From an uncultured Eubacteriales bacterium (GTDB taxonomy: Bacteria; Bacillota; Clostridia; Oscillospirales; Acutalibacteraceae), in contig CATONX010000003.1 of assembly GCA_951801675.1 (NCBI GenBank), forward strand, positions 115,535 to 179,534: a stretch of DNA of 64,000 nt, in the 5' to 3' direction. The notes beneath the pieces were generated by a model, which saw only the letters and a program-made list of their open reading frames with translations, was not told the DNA's origin and searched no databases. Every line of letters starts with the position of its first letter. Positions within the stretch are counted from its first letter, which is position 1. This document shows positions 35,041-43,431 of the stretch, one piece after another. Position numbers and translations under genes: made by a program.

Positions 35041-35086
35041 AGGTAAGGACAAAGGTGTTCCTTTTAAGGAATGCCTTTGTCCTTTT
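35041..35086 (+). terminator. Terminator in the leader of the ANTAR regulator gene
   Basis: AAGGACAAAGG pairs with CCTTTGTCCTT, with TTCC/GGAA pairing inside, followed by six T. No gene ends just upstream. A weak promoter (TTTACA, 17 bases, TAGGAT, near 35007-35035) lies directly before it, so it may act as an attenuator for the gene at 35157. Confidence 0.65.
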
Positions 35087-35156
35087 TTCGTTGGTTATCG
35101 GCCAAAACGGTCCGGCGGTTTTACAGGATTCTATCGGTTAGGCAGGGATGAAACAC

Positions 35157-35735
35157 ATGAAAAAGGTATTACTCGCATTTTCGGACAGCCAGATGGCAAC
35201 CCAGCTTCGCACCGTGCTCGAACAGGCGGGCTTCTGCGTCTGCCGGCAGTGCGCGGCCTTTCAGGAGCTGGTGGATGCATCCTATGAAAATGAGGACGAA
35301 TATGTAGCGGTGACCCAGACGAAGCTGGGCCGGGGCAGCATCACCCAGTACGCCCCCATGGTCAGCAGCCGGTGTGAGATCTTGCTGCTGCTGGCACAGG
35401 GCGAGGAGTACCTGGGCCGGGCTACCGGCCTGTTGGCATTGCCGCTGCCCACGACTCCCACCGACCTGGTGGAGAGCGTCCAAATGCTGTTTGAAACCAT
35501 GCCCGCCCGGCTTTCCCAGGAGGCGCGCACGTTGCCGCCCAAACCGAAAACCGACGAACAGCGGGAGCTGGAACGCCAGGTGGTCACTGAGGCCAAGGAG
35601 GTTCTTATGCGCCGCAATCATATGACTGAGGAGCAGGCCCACCGCTTTATCCAAAAGCGCAGCATGGACTCGGGCGCCCGCATGGCCCAGATCGCTTCCC
35701 ATATTCTCCATACCGCCGGGGACATGGCCAGCTGA
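35157..35735 (+). CDS. ANTAR-domain regulator with degenerate receiver domain
   Basis: ANTAR proteins bind RNA hairpins and prevent transcription termination. The 192 residues have an N-terminal receiver-like fold (KKVLLAFSDSQMATQLRTVL, about 1-115) and a C-terminal ANTAR domain (about 137-185), with AKEVLMRRNHMTEEQAHRFIQK and RSMDSGARMAQIASHIL. The usual phospho-acceptor Asp after the third strand is not found: the segment reads VAVTQTKLGRGS. The acidic pair near the start is reduced to one Asp. So control is probably not by phosphorylation. An ATG three codons earlier is possible. A terminator lies in its own leader at 35041-35086, and another follows the gene. Confidence 0.85.
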   Translation: MKKVLLAFSDSQMATQLRTVLEQAGFCVCRQCAAFQELVDASYENEDEYVAVTQTKLGRGSITQYAPMVSSRCEILLLLAQGEEYLGRATGLLALPLPTTPTDLVESVQMLFETMPARLSQEARTLPPKPKTDEQRELERQVVTEAKEVLMRRNHMTEEQAHRFIQKRSMDSGARMAQIASHILHTAGDMAS

Positions 35736-35751
35736 CAACGCCTTTGAAGGA

Positions 35752-35790
35752 AAACCGCTTTTGACCGCATGGGCCGAAAAGCGGTTTTTT
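35752..35790 (+). terminator. Terminator of the ANTAR gene
   Basis: AAACCGCTTTT pairs with AAAAGCGGTTT, followed by a T-run, starting about 17 bases after the stop. Confidence 0.8.
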
Positions 35791-35907
35791 AGCCGGGTCC
35801 GCTTGGCAGCCTTTCCCGCCAGGAGAGGAAAGAGAACAGGAAAGTGGAGAAAAAGCTCCACAAGAAGGCGGACGGACGAAGGAGAATTGCTCTGCCACCG
35901 CCTTTTC

Positions 35908-35951
35908 TGTGGAATTTGGATATTCCACAAATGAAAAAAACAGTGTATAAT
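35908..35951 (+). promoter_or_regulatory. Promoter and palindromic operator of dapF-dapL
   Basis: TATAAT at 35946-35951 lies 60 bases before the dapF start. No good -35 is present. Instead a perfect inverted repeat TGTGGAAT-ttggat-ATTCCACA (35908-35929) covers the -35 region. This suggests a regulated promoter with a dimeric repressor or activator. Confidence 0.55.
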
Positions 35952-36010
35952 AGCCCCATTAGAGGAACGCGGCGTTTGGATATCACCCGCAGAAATGGAG
36001 GAAACGTCCC

Positions 36011-36844
36011 TTGAAGTTTACCAAAATGCACGGCATCGGCAACGATTATATCTACGTCAACTGTTTCGAGGAAACGGTGGAGGACCCAGGCGCCCTGGCC
36101 AAACGCCTGTCCGACCGGCATACCGGCATCGGGTCGGACGGCCTGGTGCTCATCCGTCCATCCGAAACGGCGGACTTTCGTATGGACATGTTCAATTCCG
36201 ACGGCTCCCAGGCGCAGATGTGCGGCAACGCCATCCGCTGCGTGGGCAAGTATGTATATGACCACGGCCTGACGAAGGAAACCACCATCACCGTGGATAC
36301 CCTAGCCGGGGTGAAAACCCTGTGGCTGACGGTGGAAAACGGCAAGGTGACCGCCGCCCGGGTCAACATGGGAAAACCGGAGTTCGCACCGAAAAAAATC
36401 CCGGTGGCCGCCGAGGGCGAAAAGGTGGTGGATTACCCGGTGGTCCTTTCCGGCAAGGAATACCGCATCACCTGCGTCTCCATGGGCAACCCCCACGCGG
36501 TGCTGTTTGTGGACGATGTGGATTCGCTCAACCTTGAGGTGCTCGGCCCCCGGTTTGAGCATCATCCTCTGTTCCCGGAACGAATCAACACCGAGTTTGT
36601 CAAGGTGCTCGACCGGGGCCGCCTGCGTATGCGGGTGTGGGAGCGGGGCGCCGGAGAAACCATGGCCTGCGGCACGGGCGCGTGCGCGTCTCTGGCGGCC
36701 GCCTATGTCAACGGCCTGAGTGACCACAAGGCGGAGCTTATTTTAAACGGCGGCTCCTTGTTCATTGAATGGGACGAGGAGAGCGGCTGCATCTTTATGA
36801 CCGGACCTGCCGAAACGGTGTTCACCGGCGAGGTGGAGCTCTAA
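36011..36844 (+). CDS. dapF: Diaminopimelate epimerase
   Basis: DapF converts LL- to meso-diaminopimelate for lysine and peptidoglycan. The 277 residues contain both catalytic cysteines: the first in MCGNAIRCVGKY and the second in AGETMACGTGACASLAAAY. The start is TTG, with GGAGG nine bases upstream and the conserved N-terminus FTKMHGIGNDYIYVNC. It is followed 91 bases later by dapL, the preceding step of the pathway. Confidence 0.96.
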   Translation: MKFTKMHGIGNDYIYVNCFEETVEDPGALAKRLSDRHTGIGSDGLVLIRPSETADFRMDMFNSDGSQAQMCGNAIRCVGKYVYDHGLTKETTITVDTLAGVKTLWLTVENGKVTAARVNMGKPEFAPKKIPVAAEGEKVVDYPVVLSGKEYRITCVSMGNPHAVLFVDDVDSLNLEVLGPRFEHHPLFPERINTEFVKVLDRGRLRMRVWERGAGETMACGTGACASLAAAYVNGLSDHKAELILNGGSLFIEWDEESGCIFMTGPAETVFTGEVEL

Positions 36845-36935
36845 AAGACCCGTGTGCTTTCATCGTGAAGCTTCCAGGCGGACCGAAAGTTGAGGGCCGC
36901 CTTACCCATAGAATCAGAAAGGATGTTTTATCGTC

Positions 36936-38150
36936 ATGTTCACCATCAACGAAAATTATGGGAAACTCCCGGGCAGCTATCTCTTTTCCAACATTGCCAA
37001 AAAGGTCAACGCCTATACCGCCGCCCACCCGGATGCGGACATCATCCGCCTCGGGATTGGCGACGTGACCCGCCCTCTGGCCCCGTCGGTCATCAAGGCC
37101 ATGCACGAGGCGGTGGACGAAATGGGGAATGCTGCCACCTTCCACGGCTACGGCCCGGAACAGGGATACGATTTTCTCAAGGAAAAGATCGTCGCTTATG
37201 ACTTTGCGCCCCGGGGCGTGAAGCTGGATTTGGACGAAGTATTTGTCAGTGACGGTGCGAAGAGCGACTGCGGCAACATCGGCGACATTTTAGGGCTCGA
37301 TAACGTAGTAGCCGTCTGTGACCCGGTTTATCCGGTCTATGTGGACACCAACGCCATGGCCGGAAGAGCGGGGAACTACGGCCCCGACGAGCGGTGGGAC
37401 CGGCTTATTTACATGCCCTGTACTGCTGAAAACCAGTTTACCCCCGACCTGCCTCAGGGCAAAGCGCCCGACGTCATCTACCTGTGCTACCCCAATAACC
37501 CCACCGGCACCATGATTACCTACGAGGGCTTAAAGAAGTGGGTGGACTATGCCAATGAACACGGTTCCCTGATTCTTTACGATAGTGCCTATGTGGCCTT
37601 TATCTCCGAGGATAAGCCTCACAGCATCTATGAGATCGACGGGGCCAAAAAATGCGCCATCGAGTTTCGTTCCTTCTCGAAAACCGCCGGCTTCACCGGT
37701 ACCCGCTGCGCTTACACGGTGGTGCCTAAGGAACTTCAGTGCGGCGGGGTCTCCCTCAATGCCCTCTGGCTGCGCCGGCAGACCACGAAGTTCAACGGCG
37801 TGCCCTATATCGTCCAGAAGGGCGCGGCGGCCATCTATTCCGAGCAGGGCCAGAAGGAAATCCGCGAAACCATCGACTATTACCGAAACAATGCCAAAAC
37901 CATCCGTGAGGGCCTGTCCGCCGCGGGCTTTACGGTATACGGCGGCGTGAACGCCCCCTATATCTGGATGAAGACGCCGGACAACATGACTTCCTGGGAC
38001 TTCTTCGATACTCTGCTTCACAAGGCCCAGGTGGTGGGCACCCCTGGTTCCGGCTTCGGCCCCTCCGGCGAGGGCTATTTCCGCCTGACCGCCTTCGGCA
38101 CCTATGAGAATACCGTGCGGGCCATCGAGCGCATCAAGCAGGTCTTCTAA
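36936..38150 (+). CDS. dapL: LL-diaminopimelate aminotransferase
   Basis: DapL turns tetrahydrodipicolinate directly into LL-diaminopimelate with glutamate as amino donor, so the succinylase or acetylase branch is not needed. The 404 residues begin [17 protein letters not shown]. The PLP lysine is in [15 protein letters not shown], and [10 protein letters not shown] is the typical fold-type I segment. AAAGGATG precedes the ATG. Together with dapF it forms a two-gene lysine unit behind the operator at 35908. Confidence 0.96.
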   Translation: MFTINENYGKLPGSYLFSNIAKKVNAYTAAHPDADIIRLGIGDVTRPLAPSVIKAMHEAVDEMGNAATFHGYGPEQGYDFLKEKIVAYDFAPRGVKLDLDEVFVSDGAKSDCGNIGDILGLDNVVAVCDPVYPVYVDTNAMAGRAGNYGPDERWDRLIYMPCTAENQFTPDLPQGKAPDVIYLCYPNNPTGTMITYEGLKKWVDYANEHGSLILYDSAYVAFISEDKPHSIYEIDGAKKCAIEFRSFSKTAGFTGTRCAYTVVPKELQCGGVSLNALWLRRQTTKFNGVPYIVQKGAAAIYSEQGQKEIRETIDYYRNNAKTIREGLSAAGFTVYGGVNAPYIWMKTPDNMTSWDFFDTLLHKAQVVGTPGSGFGPSGEGYFRLTAFGTYENTVRAIERIKQVF

Positions 38151-38243
38151 ACCATCCGTTTTTGCAGGCCGGTTTGTTTCTTCCGTCTTTTTCGGAGAAA
38201 AAAGGCGTTGGTCGGATTTTGTCGGAGAAACCGGCTTCCCGTC

Positions 38244-38272
38244 TTGCAATGTGTGCGCATTTGCGCTAAAAT
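38244..38272 (+). promoter_or_regulatory. Promoter of purC
   Basis: TTGCAA (38244-38249) and TAAAAT (38267-38272) are 17 bases apart. The spacer holds a small palindrome, GCGCATTTGCGC. Confidence 0.65.
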
Positions 38273-38330
38273 AGAAGCCGTGAGCCAATTGAAGATTACA
38301 GCCGCATCTGGCGGCGGAATGGGTGGTAAC

Positions 38331-39044
38331 ATGCAGAAAAGTGAACAGCTTTATGAAGGCAAAGCCAAGAAAGTTTTCAAAACCGACGACCCCGAGGTTT
38401 ATATCGTCGACTATAAGGACGATGCCACCGCGTTTGACGGCCTGAAAAAGGGCACCATCGTGGGCAAAGGCGTGGTGAACAACCGGATGTCCAACCTCTT
38501 GTTCCAAATGCTCGAGAAGAAGGGGATCGATACTCACTTTGTCAAAGAGCTTTCCGAGAGGGAAACCGCGGTGAAGAAGGTTTCCATCGTCCCGCTGGAG
38601 GTCATCGTGCGAAACATCGCTGCGGGCAGCTTTAGTAAGCGCTTCGGCGTGGAGGAAGGCACCGTTTTGAAGTGCCCGACTTTGGAGTTCTGCCTGAAGG
38701 ACGACGACCTGCACGACCCGATGATCAACGAATACCACATTCTGGCGCTGGACCTGGCCTCCAAAGAGGACCTGGAAACCATCACCGACATGACCTTCCG
38801 GGTCAACGCCGCTCTTAAGGAATTTTTCCTTTCCATCGGGATCGAACTGGTGGACTTTAAGCTGGAATTCGGCCGTACTACCGACGGTAAAATCATCCTT
38901 GCCGATGAGATTTCGCCGGATACCTGCCGCCTGTGGGATTCGAAGACCCATGAAAAGCTGGATAAGGACCGGTTCCGCCGGGATATGGGCGGCGTGGAGG
39001 ATGCCTACCACGAGGTTATGCGCCGCATCGGCCTGGAGAAGTAA
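38331..39044 (+). CDS. purC: SAICAR synthase
   Basis: PurC joins aspartate to CAIR in purine synthesis. The 237 residues start [15 protein letters not shown], the family signature with the ATP-binding strands. [16 protein letters not shown] and LKLEFGR-like segments and the [13 protein letters not shown] motif follow. The ATG at 38331 is chosen. One at 38319 would add four residues. A longer in-frame reading back to 38208 runs through the promoter and is rejected. It is closed by its own terminator before purF. Confidence 0.96.
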   Translation: MQKSEQLYEGKAKKVFKTDDPEVYIVDYKDDATAFDGLKKGTIVGKGVVNNRMSNLLFQMLEKKGIDTHFVKELSERETAVKKVSIVPLEVIVRNIAAGSFSKRFGVEEGTVLKCPTLEFCLKDDDLHDPMINEYHILALDLASKEDLETITDMTFRVNAALKEFFLSIGIELVDFKLEFGRTTDGKIILADEISPDTCRLWDSKTHEKLDKDRFRRDMGGVEDAYHEVMRRIGLEK

Positions 39045-39055
39045 GCAATCGAACA

Positions 39056-39090
39056 AAAATCAGAGGACAGGAAACGGTCCTCTGATTTTT
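39056..39090 (+). terminator. Terminator of purC
   Basis: AAAATCAGAGGAC pairs with GTCCTCTGATTTT around an eight-base loop, ending in a T-run. Confidence 0.85.
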
Positions 39091-39175
39091 AGGCTTAATT
39101 TGGGGTTAAATGGCAGATAATACTTTTACATGTAATTTCACGAAGCCAAACACAGACAAAAGGAAAACGATACCA

Positions 39176-40621
39176 ATGGATGGGAGACGTAAAACTTTGG
39201 CTATGACGAAACCGATGCCCTTTGACGGGCTGCATGAGGAATGCGGCGTATTCGGTGTCTACGGATGTGAGGACAGGGAGACGGCGTACCATATTTACCG
39301 GGGTCTGTTCGCCCTGCAGCACCGGGGACAGGAAAGCTGCGGCATCGCGGTCAACGACCGGGGCGTCATCGCCAGCCATAAGGATATGGGGCTGGTCAAC
39401 GAGGTGTTCTCCCCGCAGATTCTGGAAGGGCTGCCCGGCCAAATGGGGATTGGGCACGTCCGCTATTCCACTACCGGCGGCAGCTTCCGGGAAAACGCCC
39501 AGCCTCTGGTGCTGCGGTACATCAAAGGAAGCCTCGCCATCGCCCACAACGGAAACCTGATCAACACCGTGGATCTGCGCCGGGAGCTGGAAGTCAAGGG
39601 TTCCATCTTCCAGACCACCATTGACTCCGAGGTGATCGCCTATCTGATCGCCCGGGAACGGATTCACTGTAAGTCGGTGGAGGAGGCGGTGCGCCGCACC
39701 ATGATGCGCATCAAGGGGGCCTATTCCATGCTGGTCATGAGCCCGTCGAAGCTCATTGCCGCCAGGGACCCCCAGGGCTTTCGCCCGCTGGTGATCGGCA
39801 GGCTGGGGAAAGGCTATGTGTTCGCTTCGGAAACCTGCGCGCTGGACGCGGTGGGGGCCAGCTACATCCGGGACGTGCAGCCTGGGGAAATCGTCCTAGC
39901 CGGCAAGGACGGCCTTACTTCTATTACCGACTTTTGCGGCCAGAAGCACGCCCATTGCATCTTTGAATACATCTATTTCGCCCGTCCCGACAGTCAGATC
40001 GACGGCCTGAGCATCTATGAGGCCAGGCAGGAAGCGGGGCGGATGCTGGCGAGGCAGCATCCGGTCGAGGCAGACCTGGTCATCGGCGTGCCGGAATCGG
40101 GCATCGACGCGGCCATCGGCTACAGCCAGGAATCGGGGATTCCATACGGCAAAGGGTTCGTTAAGAATAACTATGTGGGCCGTACCTTTATTCAGCCTGC
40201 CCAGGGGCAGCGGGAAAACAGCGTGCGCCTGAAGCTCAACGTCCTGGCTCCCGCCGTCAAGGGAAAACGGGTGGTCATGCTCGACGACTCTATCGTCCGA
40301 GGCACCACCGCCGCGCGCATTGTCATGATGCTCAAGGACGCCGGGGCGACCGAGGTCCATGTGCGCATCAGCTCTCCGCCTTTTCGCTGGCCCTGCTATT
40401 TCGGCACCGATGTGCCCGAACGAAGCCAGCTTTCCGCCGTGCGCTATTCGGTGGAGGAAATCCGCCGGCAGCTTTCTGCCGACAGCCTGGGCTATCTGGA
40501 CCTTTCTACCCTCGGAGAGATGCTCTGCGGCCAGAACCTTTCCTATTGCGACGCCTGTTTCTCCGGACGCTATCCTCTCAATCCCCCCAAGGAGCTGCTC
40601 CAGCTGGACCAGAAATGTTAG
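39176..40621 (+). CDS. purF: Amidophosphoribosyltransferase
   Basis: PurF makes phosphoribosylamine from PRPP and glutamine, the first step of purine synthesis. The 481 residues carry a short propeptide before the catalytic Cys in HEECGVFGVYG. An Ntn-type glutaminase domain and a PRTase domain with VVMLDDSIVRGTTAARIV follow. Four cysteines suited for a 4Fe-4S cluster are present (HAHCIFEY, RWPCYFG and SYCDACFSG), as in the Bacillus enzyme. I chose the ATG at 39176 because AAAGGA lies 11 bases before it. 39203 is an alternative. The ATG at 39110 would start inside the region just behind the purC terminator and is less likely. Confidence 0.95.
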   Translation: MDGRRKTLAMTKPMPFDGLHEECGVFGVYGCEDRETAYHIYRGLFALQHRGQESCGIAVNDRGVIASHKDMGLVNEVFSPQILEGLPGQMGIGHVRYSTTGGSFRENAQPLVLRYIKGSLAIAHNGNLINTVDLRRELEVKGSIFQTTIDSEVIAYLIARERIHCKSVEEAVRRTMMRIKGAYSMLVMSPSKLIAARDPQGFRPLVIGRLGKGYVFASETCALDAVGASYIRDVQPGEIVLAGKDGLTSITDFCGQKHAHCIFEYIYFARPDSQIDGLSIYEARQEAGRMLARQHPVEADLVIGVPESGIDAAIGYSQESGIPYGKGFVKNNYVGRTFIQPAQGQRENSVRLKLNVLAPAVKGKRVVMLDDSIVRGTTAARIVMMLKDAGATEVHVRISSPPFRWPCYFGTDVPERSQLSAVRYSVEEIRRQLSADSLGYLDLSTLGEMLCGQNLSYCDACFSGRYPLNPPKELLQLDQKC

Positions 40622-40865
40622 TGACCGAACGGGCCACCCAGCCGTAAACCAAAGCGCCTTGTTAACCGATTGGTCCAGCTTTGTTCACAGTTTCGGCAAA
40701 GAGCTGTTACGGTTGTAAGGATTTGTCCGAAATCGTATCAGCTTTGAGATGTTTTTGTAACCAGATTGTGGTTTCTTTTCCCTTTTTTCGGGGTATAATA
40801 TAGACAACAACAGAACAACCCCTTAAGCAGTTTGCATCCCTTTTTTCTTCCTCCTTTCTTATCTC

Positions 40866-40911
40866 TCATAAAAAAGCAGCGCCTGTGAGATTCCGACTCA
40901 CAGGCGCTGCT
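40866..40911 (-). terminator. Orphan terminator-like hairpin, minus strand
   Basis: AGCAGCGCCTGTGAG pairs perfectly over 15 bases around a 7-base loop. The minus strand continues with six T, while the plus strand lacks a T-run. No minus-strand gene is seen upstream of it. The 500-base gap between purF and the M23 gene holds this hairpin and a TATAAT at 40794-40799 on the plus strand, and nothing else I can name. Confidence 0.6.
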
Positions 40912-41122
40912 TCGTATTGCAAAAGAATGCCGCTCGGAAAATGAAAGGCGAGCTGTCCGGCTTCGTGTGCCTGACCTGCCGTTCACCAAGCCGGACTTTG
41001 CAGGAAGGTGCGGCAGACGGCTGCAGACCTTTTTTTCAGGAAACCGACAGAAAAATCATACCTTACAGCGGCATATTTCCATCCGAGTCCGGCAAGACTA
41101 CAGTCGGAGGTGCATGAGACCT

Positions 41123-41866
41123 ATGGGAAATATGCGATTTGAAAAAACAAAATTCGGAAAGTTCTGGTCCGGAAAAGGCTTTTATGTTGCGCTTGCCATC
41201 TGCATGGTGGCGGTAGGCGGCGTTGCCTGGGGCGCGTTCGACGGGTTCGGCATTCTCAACACCGAAGATCCCGCGTCCAGCCCCAACAGCACGGTGGTGG
41301 ACTATAATTACAACGAGCCGGCCGGCAACACCGTCAGCGGTGTCCCGATTGAGGACAACAGTAACCCCACATCCTCTTCCGAGCCGGCTTCCTCGGCCCC
41401 CGTTTCTTCGTCGGAAGCCCCGTCTTCCCAGCCGGCCGAGCCGACCAATACCGCCCCTTCCTATGTATACCCCGCCGGGACCTCCGTCCTGAAGGAGTTT
41501 TCCGGAGAGGCACTGGTCTACTCGGAAACCATGAAGGACTGGCGCGCCCATGAAGCGGTGGACTTTGAGCTGGAAAAGGGTGCCATCGTCCGTGCCATGA
41601 CCGACGGCGTGGTCAAGTCGGTCTATGACGACGACCTTCTGGGCAAGGTCGTGGAAATCGACCACGGCAACAACCTGGTCGCCTCCTACTGCGGCCTTGG
41701 CAACACCGTGTCGGTGCGCAAGGGCGATGAGATCAAGGTAGGCCAGCAGATCGGTACGATCGGGGATGTTCCCTGTGAAATCGCCGAGTCCGCCCATCTG
41801 CATCTGATCCTCACCCAGGACGGCGAAACCATCGACGCCGCCAAATTCCTGAGCGAACAGCCCTGA
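41123..41866 (+). CDS. SpoIIQ-like M23 metallopeptidase
   Basis: The 247 residues have a membrane anchor (about 17-40), a Ser/Pro/Thr-rich linker (about 55-110) and a C-terminal M23 domain. The zinc ligands are present: HEAVDF supplies H and D, and AHLHLIL supplies the HxH pair. The DWRAHEAVDFE context and the single anchor are typical of SpoIIQ-like proteins of Clostridia, which join the forespore to the mother cell during engulfment and, unlike Bacillus SpoIIQ, keep the zinc site. GGAGG lies 12 bases before the ATG at 41123. An ATG at 41114 is possible. No spoIIIAH is adjacent. Confidence 0.85.
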   Translation: MGNMRFEKTKFGKFWSGKGFYVALAICMVAVGGVAWGAFDGFGILNTEDPASSPNSTVVDYNYNEPAGNTVSGVPIEDNSNPTSSSEPASSAPVSSSEAPSSQPAEPTNTAPSYVYPAGTSVLKEFSGEALVYSETMKDWRAHEAVDFELEKGAIVRAMTDGVVKSVYDDDLLGKVVEIDHGNNLVASYCGLGNTVSVRKGDEIKVGQQIGTIGDVPCEIAESAHLHLILTQDGETIDAAKFLSEQP

Positions 41867-41923
41867 CGCGCCCTCGTCATCGCTTCAGGGGCACCGGGCG
41901 CAAAACTGCGCCAAACACAAAAA

Positions 41924-41968
41924 GCCCGTGGGGAAAACCGGACTTCCGGCAAGCCCACGGGCCTTTTG
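41924..41968 (+). terminator. Terminator of the M23 peptidase gene
   Basis: GCCCGTGGG (41924-41932) pairs with CCCACGGGC (41954-41962), followed by CTTTTG. Confidence 0.7.
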
Positions 41969-42037
41969 CGCAGTTGACAGTAGGCGAATTCTCGTGCTAT
42001 AGTCAACCCAGAACACAGATATGGGAGGAAAGCGGAT

Positions 42038-42562
42038 ATGACAAAAGGCTATGTGCAGGTATATACGGGCGACGGCAAGGGAAAGACCACCGCGGCGGTT
42101 GGCCTGGCGGTACGGGCTGCCGGCGCGGGCCTGCGGGTCTATTTCGGCCAGTTTCTCAAGGATGCTCCTTGTTGTGCGGTCAAAGCGCTTTCCGACCGGT
42201 TCCCGGAAATCACCGTGCGCCAGTTTGGCAGCGGACAGGGTCTGCTTTTGGGGCGGGACGAAAAGGAAGAAGACCGGGAATGTGCCCAGCGAGGCTTTGC
42301 AGCGTGCGAGGAGGCAATCCGGTCGCAGGCTTACGACCTGGTCATTCTCGACGAGATCAACGTGGCGGTTTCGCTGGGGCTGATTTCGGAAGACCAAGTG
42401 CTCGCCCTGCTGGAGCACCGCCCTTCTTCCGTAGAGCTGGTGCTTACCGGCCGTGGTGCTGGCGAATCGGTGCAAAAAGCGGCAGACCTGGTGACCGAAA
42501 TGTGCGAGCGCAAGCATTACTTTCATCAAGGAGCAGCAGCCCGTCGGGGCATCGAGCAATAA
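42038..42562 (+). CDS. cobO: Cob(I)yrinic acid a,c-diamide adenosyltransferase (CobO/BtuR)
   Basis: The enzyme attaches the adenosyl group to cob(I)alamin or its precursors. The 174 residues start with GYVQVYTGDGKGKTTAAVGL, the P-loop of the CobA/CobO family. They continue with DLVILDEINVAVSLGL (Walker B-like) and LVLTGRGA. GGAGGAAAGCGG precedes the ATG. No other cobalamin genes are adjacent, so it may serve salvage of corrinoids. Confidence 0.92.
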   Translation: MTKGYVQVYTGDGKGKTTAAVGLAVRAAGAGLRVYFGQFLKDAPCCAVKALSDRFPEITVRQFGSGQGLLLGRDEKEEDRECAQRGFAACEEAIRSQAYDLVILDEINVAVSLGLISEDQVLALLEHRPSSVELVLTGRGAGESVQKAADLVTEMCERKHYFHQGAAARRGIEQ

Positions 42563-42625
42563 ACCTTTGCGGCGCAACATTGTCTTATGCCGTCAAAAAC
42601 AGGTTTCCTCTACCCCTGCAGCAAT

Positions 42626-42663
42626 CAAAAACGGCCGTGCCTCTCAATTGGAGGCACGGCCGT
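42626..42663. terminator. Terminator behind the small minus-strand gene
   Basis: ACGGCCGTGCCTC (42631-42643) pairs perfectly with GAGGCACGGCCGT. On the minus strand TTTTTGATTG follows. It also stands 70 bases behind cobO on the plus strand, where the T-run is poor. Confidence 0.75.
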
Positions 42664-42673
42664 TCACATTATT

Positions 42674-42943
42674 TCATTGTGCCCTTTGCTCTGGCCCGTC
42701 GGAATAAACCGGCCCCTTGTGCGCCAGCGCCTGAATAACCGCCTCTTTTGCATCGGCAATGTCGTGCGACGTTGGTGCTTCCATGGTCAGATACTGCACC
42801 GCCTCAAAATAGCTCTTTTCCTCGAACATGTGAATCGGCAGGGCGCGCAGCGCATCCGCCTGCTGGCGGGTGATACGGCAGCGCTTTAAGTCGGATAAAT
42901 ACGGGCATCCCAAAAACACCGCAAGATAGTCGAGAAATTCCAT
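42674..42943 (-). CDS. Small protein of unknown function
   Basis: The 89-residue protein is soluble and mostly helical (MEFLDYLAVFLGCPYLSDLK, then TRQQADALRALP and DIADAKEAVIQALAHKG). GGAGG lies eight bases before the ATG at 42943. It is read away from the Xre gene at 43097 across a shared regulatory region with palindromes, so it may be controlled by that regulator. I do not recognise a family. Confidence 0.65.
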   Translation of the reverse strand: MEFLDYLAVFLGCPYLSDLKRCRITRQQADALRALPIHMFEEKSYFEAVQYLTMEAPTSHDIADAKEAVIQALAHKGPVYSDGPEQRAQ

Positions 42944-42989
42944 CGAAATCCTCCGCTTCTCTTTTCCTCCATACATCGGACACAAATTG

Positions 42990-43018
42990 AGGATACCACG
43001 ATTCGACAGAGAAATCAA
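42990..43018 (-). promoter_or_regulatory. Promoter of the small minus-strand gene
   Basis: TTGATT (43013-43018) and TATCCT (42990-42995) on the minus strand are 17 bases apart. The -35 is six bases from the palindrome at 43024. Confidence 0.55.
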
Positions 43019-43023
43019 CACTG

Positions 43024-43043
43024 ATAGCTAAATGTTTAGCTAT
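43024..43043. promoter_or_regulatory. Perfect 9-bp palindrome, candidate Xre operator
   Basis: ATAGCTAAA-tg-TTTAGCTAT lies between two divergent promoters and next to the TATAAT at 43053-43058 that serves the Xre gene. A second, weaker site (TATTcctAATA, near 43065) lies between that -10 and the start codon. Confidence 0.65.
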
Positions 43044-43096
43044 TAATATCTGTATAATTGAAGCTATTCCTAATAAACTATCCTTAGGTGATAGGG

Positions 43097-43420
43097 ATGA
43101 GTGTGGATTATAGCGCGATTGGCCAACGCATCAAACAAAAGCGGAAAGCGGCGGGAAAGACTCAGGACAATCTTGCGGAATCCCTGTCGGTTTCGGTGGG
43201 ATATATCAGCCAGCTGGAGCGGGGAATTACCAAAATCAGCTTGGACACGCTTTCGAAGATCGCGGAGATTTTCGAGTGTGACCTTGCCGATTTTGTCAGC
43301 GACGTGACCCCGTCTCAGGGCAGCTATCTGGACGCGGAGATGCAAAGCATCTACCGGGAAATGGGGTACCGCAAAAAGCAGCTGTTGCTGGAGATTGCAA
43401 AGATGCTTGCCAGGTACTGA
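43097..43420 (+). CDS. Xre-family transcriptional regulator
   Basis: The 107 residues have a complete N-terminal Cro/C1-type helix-turn-helix domain (about 7-65): IGQRIKQKRKAAGKTQDNLAE, VSVGYISQLERGITKISLDTLSKIAEIFECDL. A short C-terminal helix (YREMGYRKKQLLLEIAKML) follows that could dimerise. The ATG at 43097 has AGGTGAT upstream. A GTG three codons earlier is rejected. The palindromes before it suggest self-repression and control of the divergent gene. It is convergent with bioB, with an 11-base gap. Confidence 0.9.
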   Translation: MSVDYSAIGQRIKQKRKAAGKTQDNLAESLSVSVGYISQLERGITKISLDTLSKIAEIFECDLADFVSDVTPSQGSYLDAEMQSIYREMGYRKKQLLLEIAKMLARY

Positions 43421-43431
43421 TCTTTGCCCTC

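Noticed and set aside
40940..41020. Possible SRP RNA or 6S RNA between purF and the M23 gene
   Set aside because: Some words resemble the SRP core, but the conserved GGUCAGG and GGAAGGAAGCAGCC combination and the tetraloop are missing.
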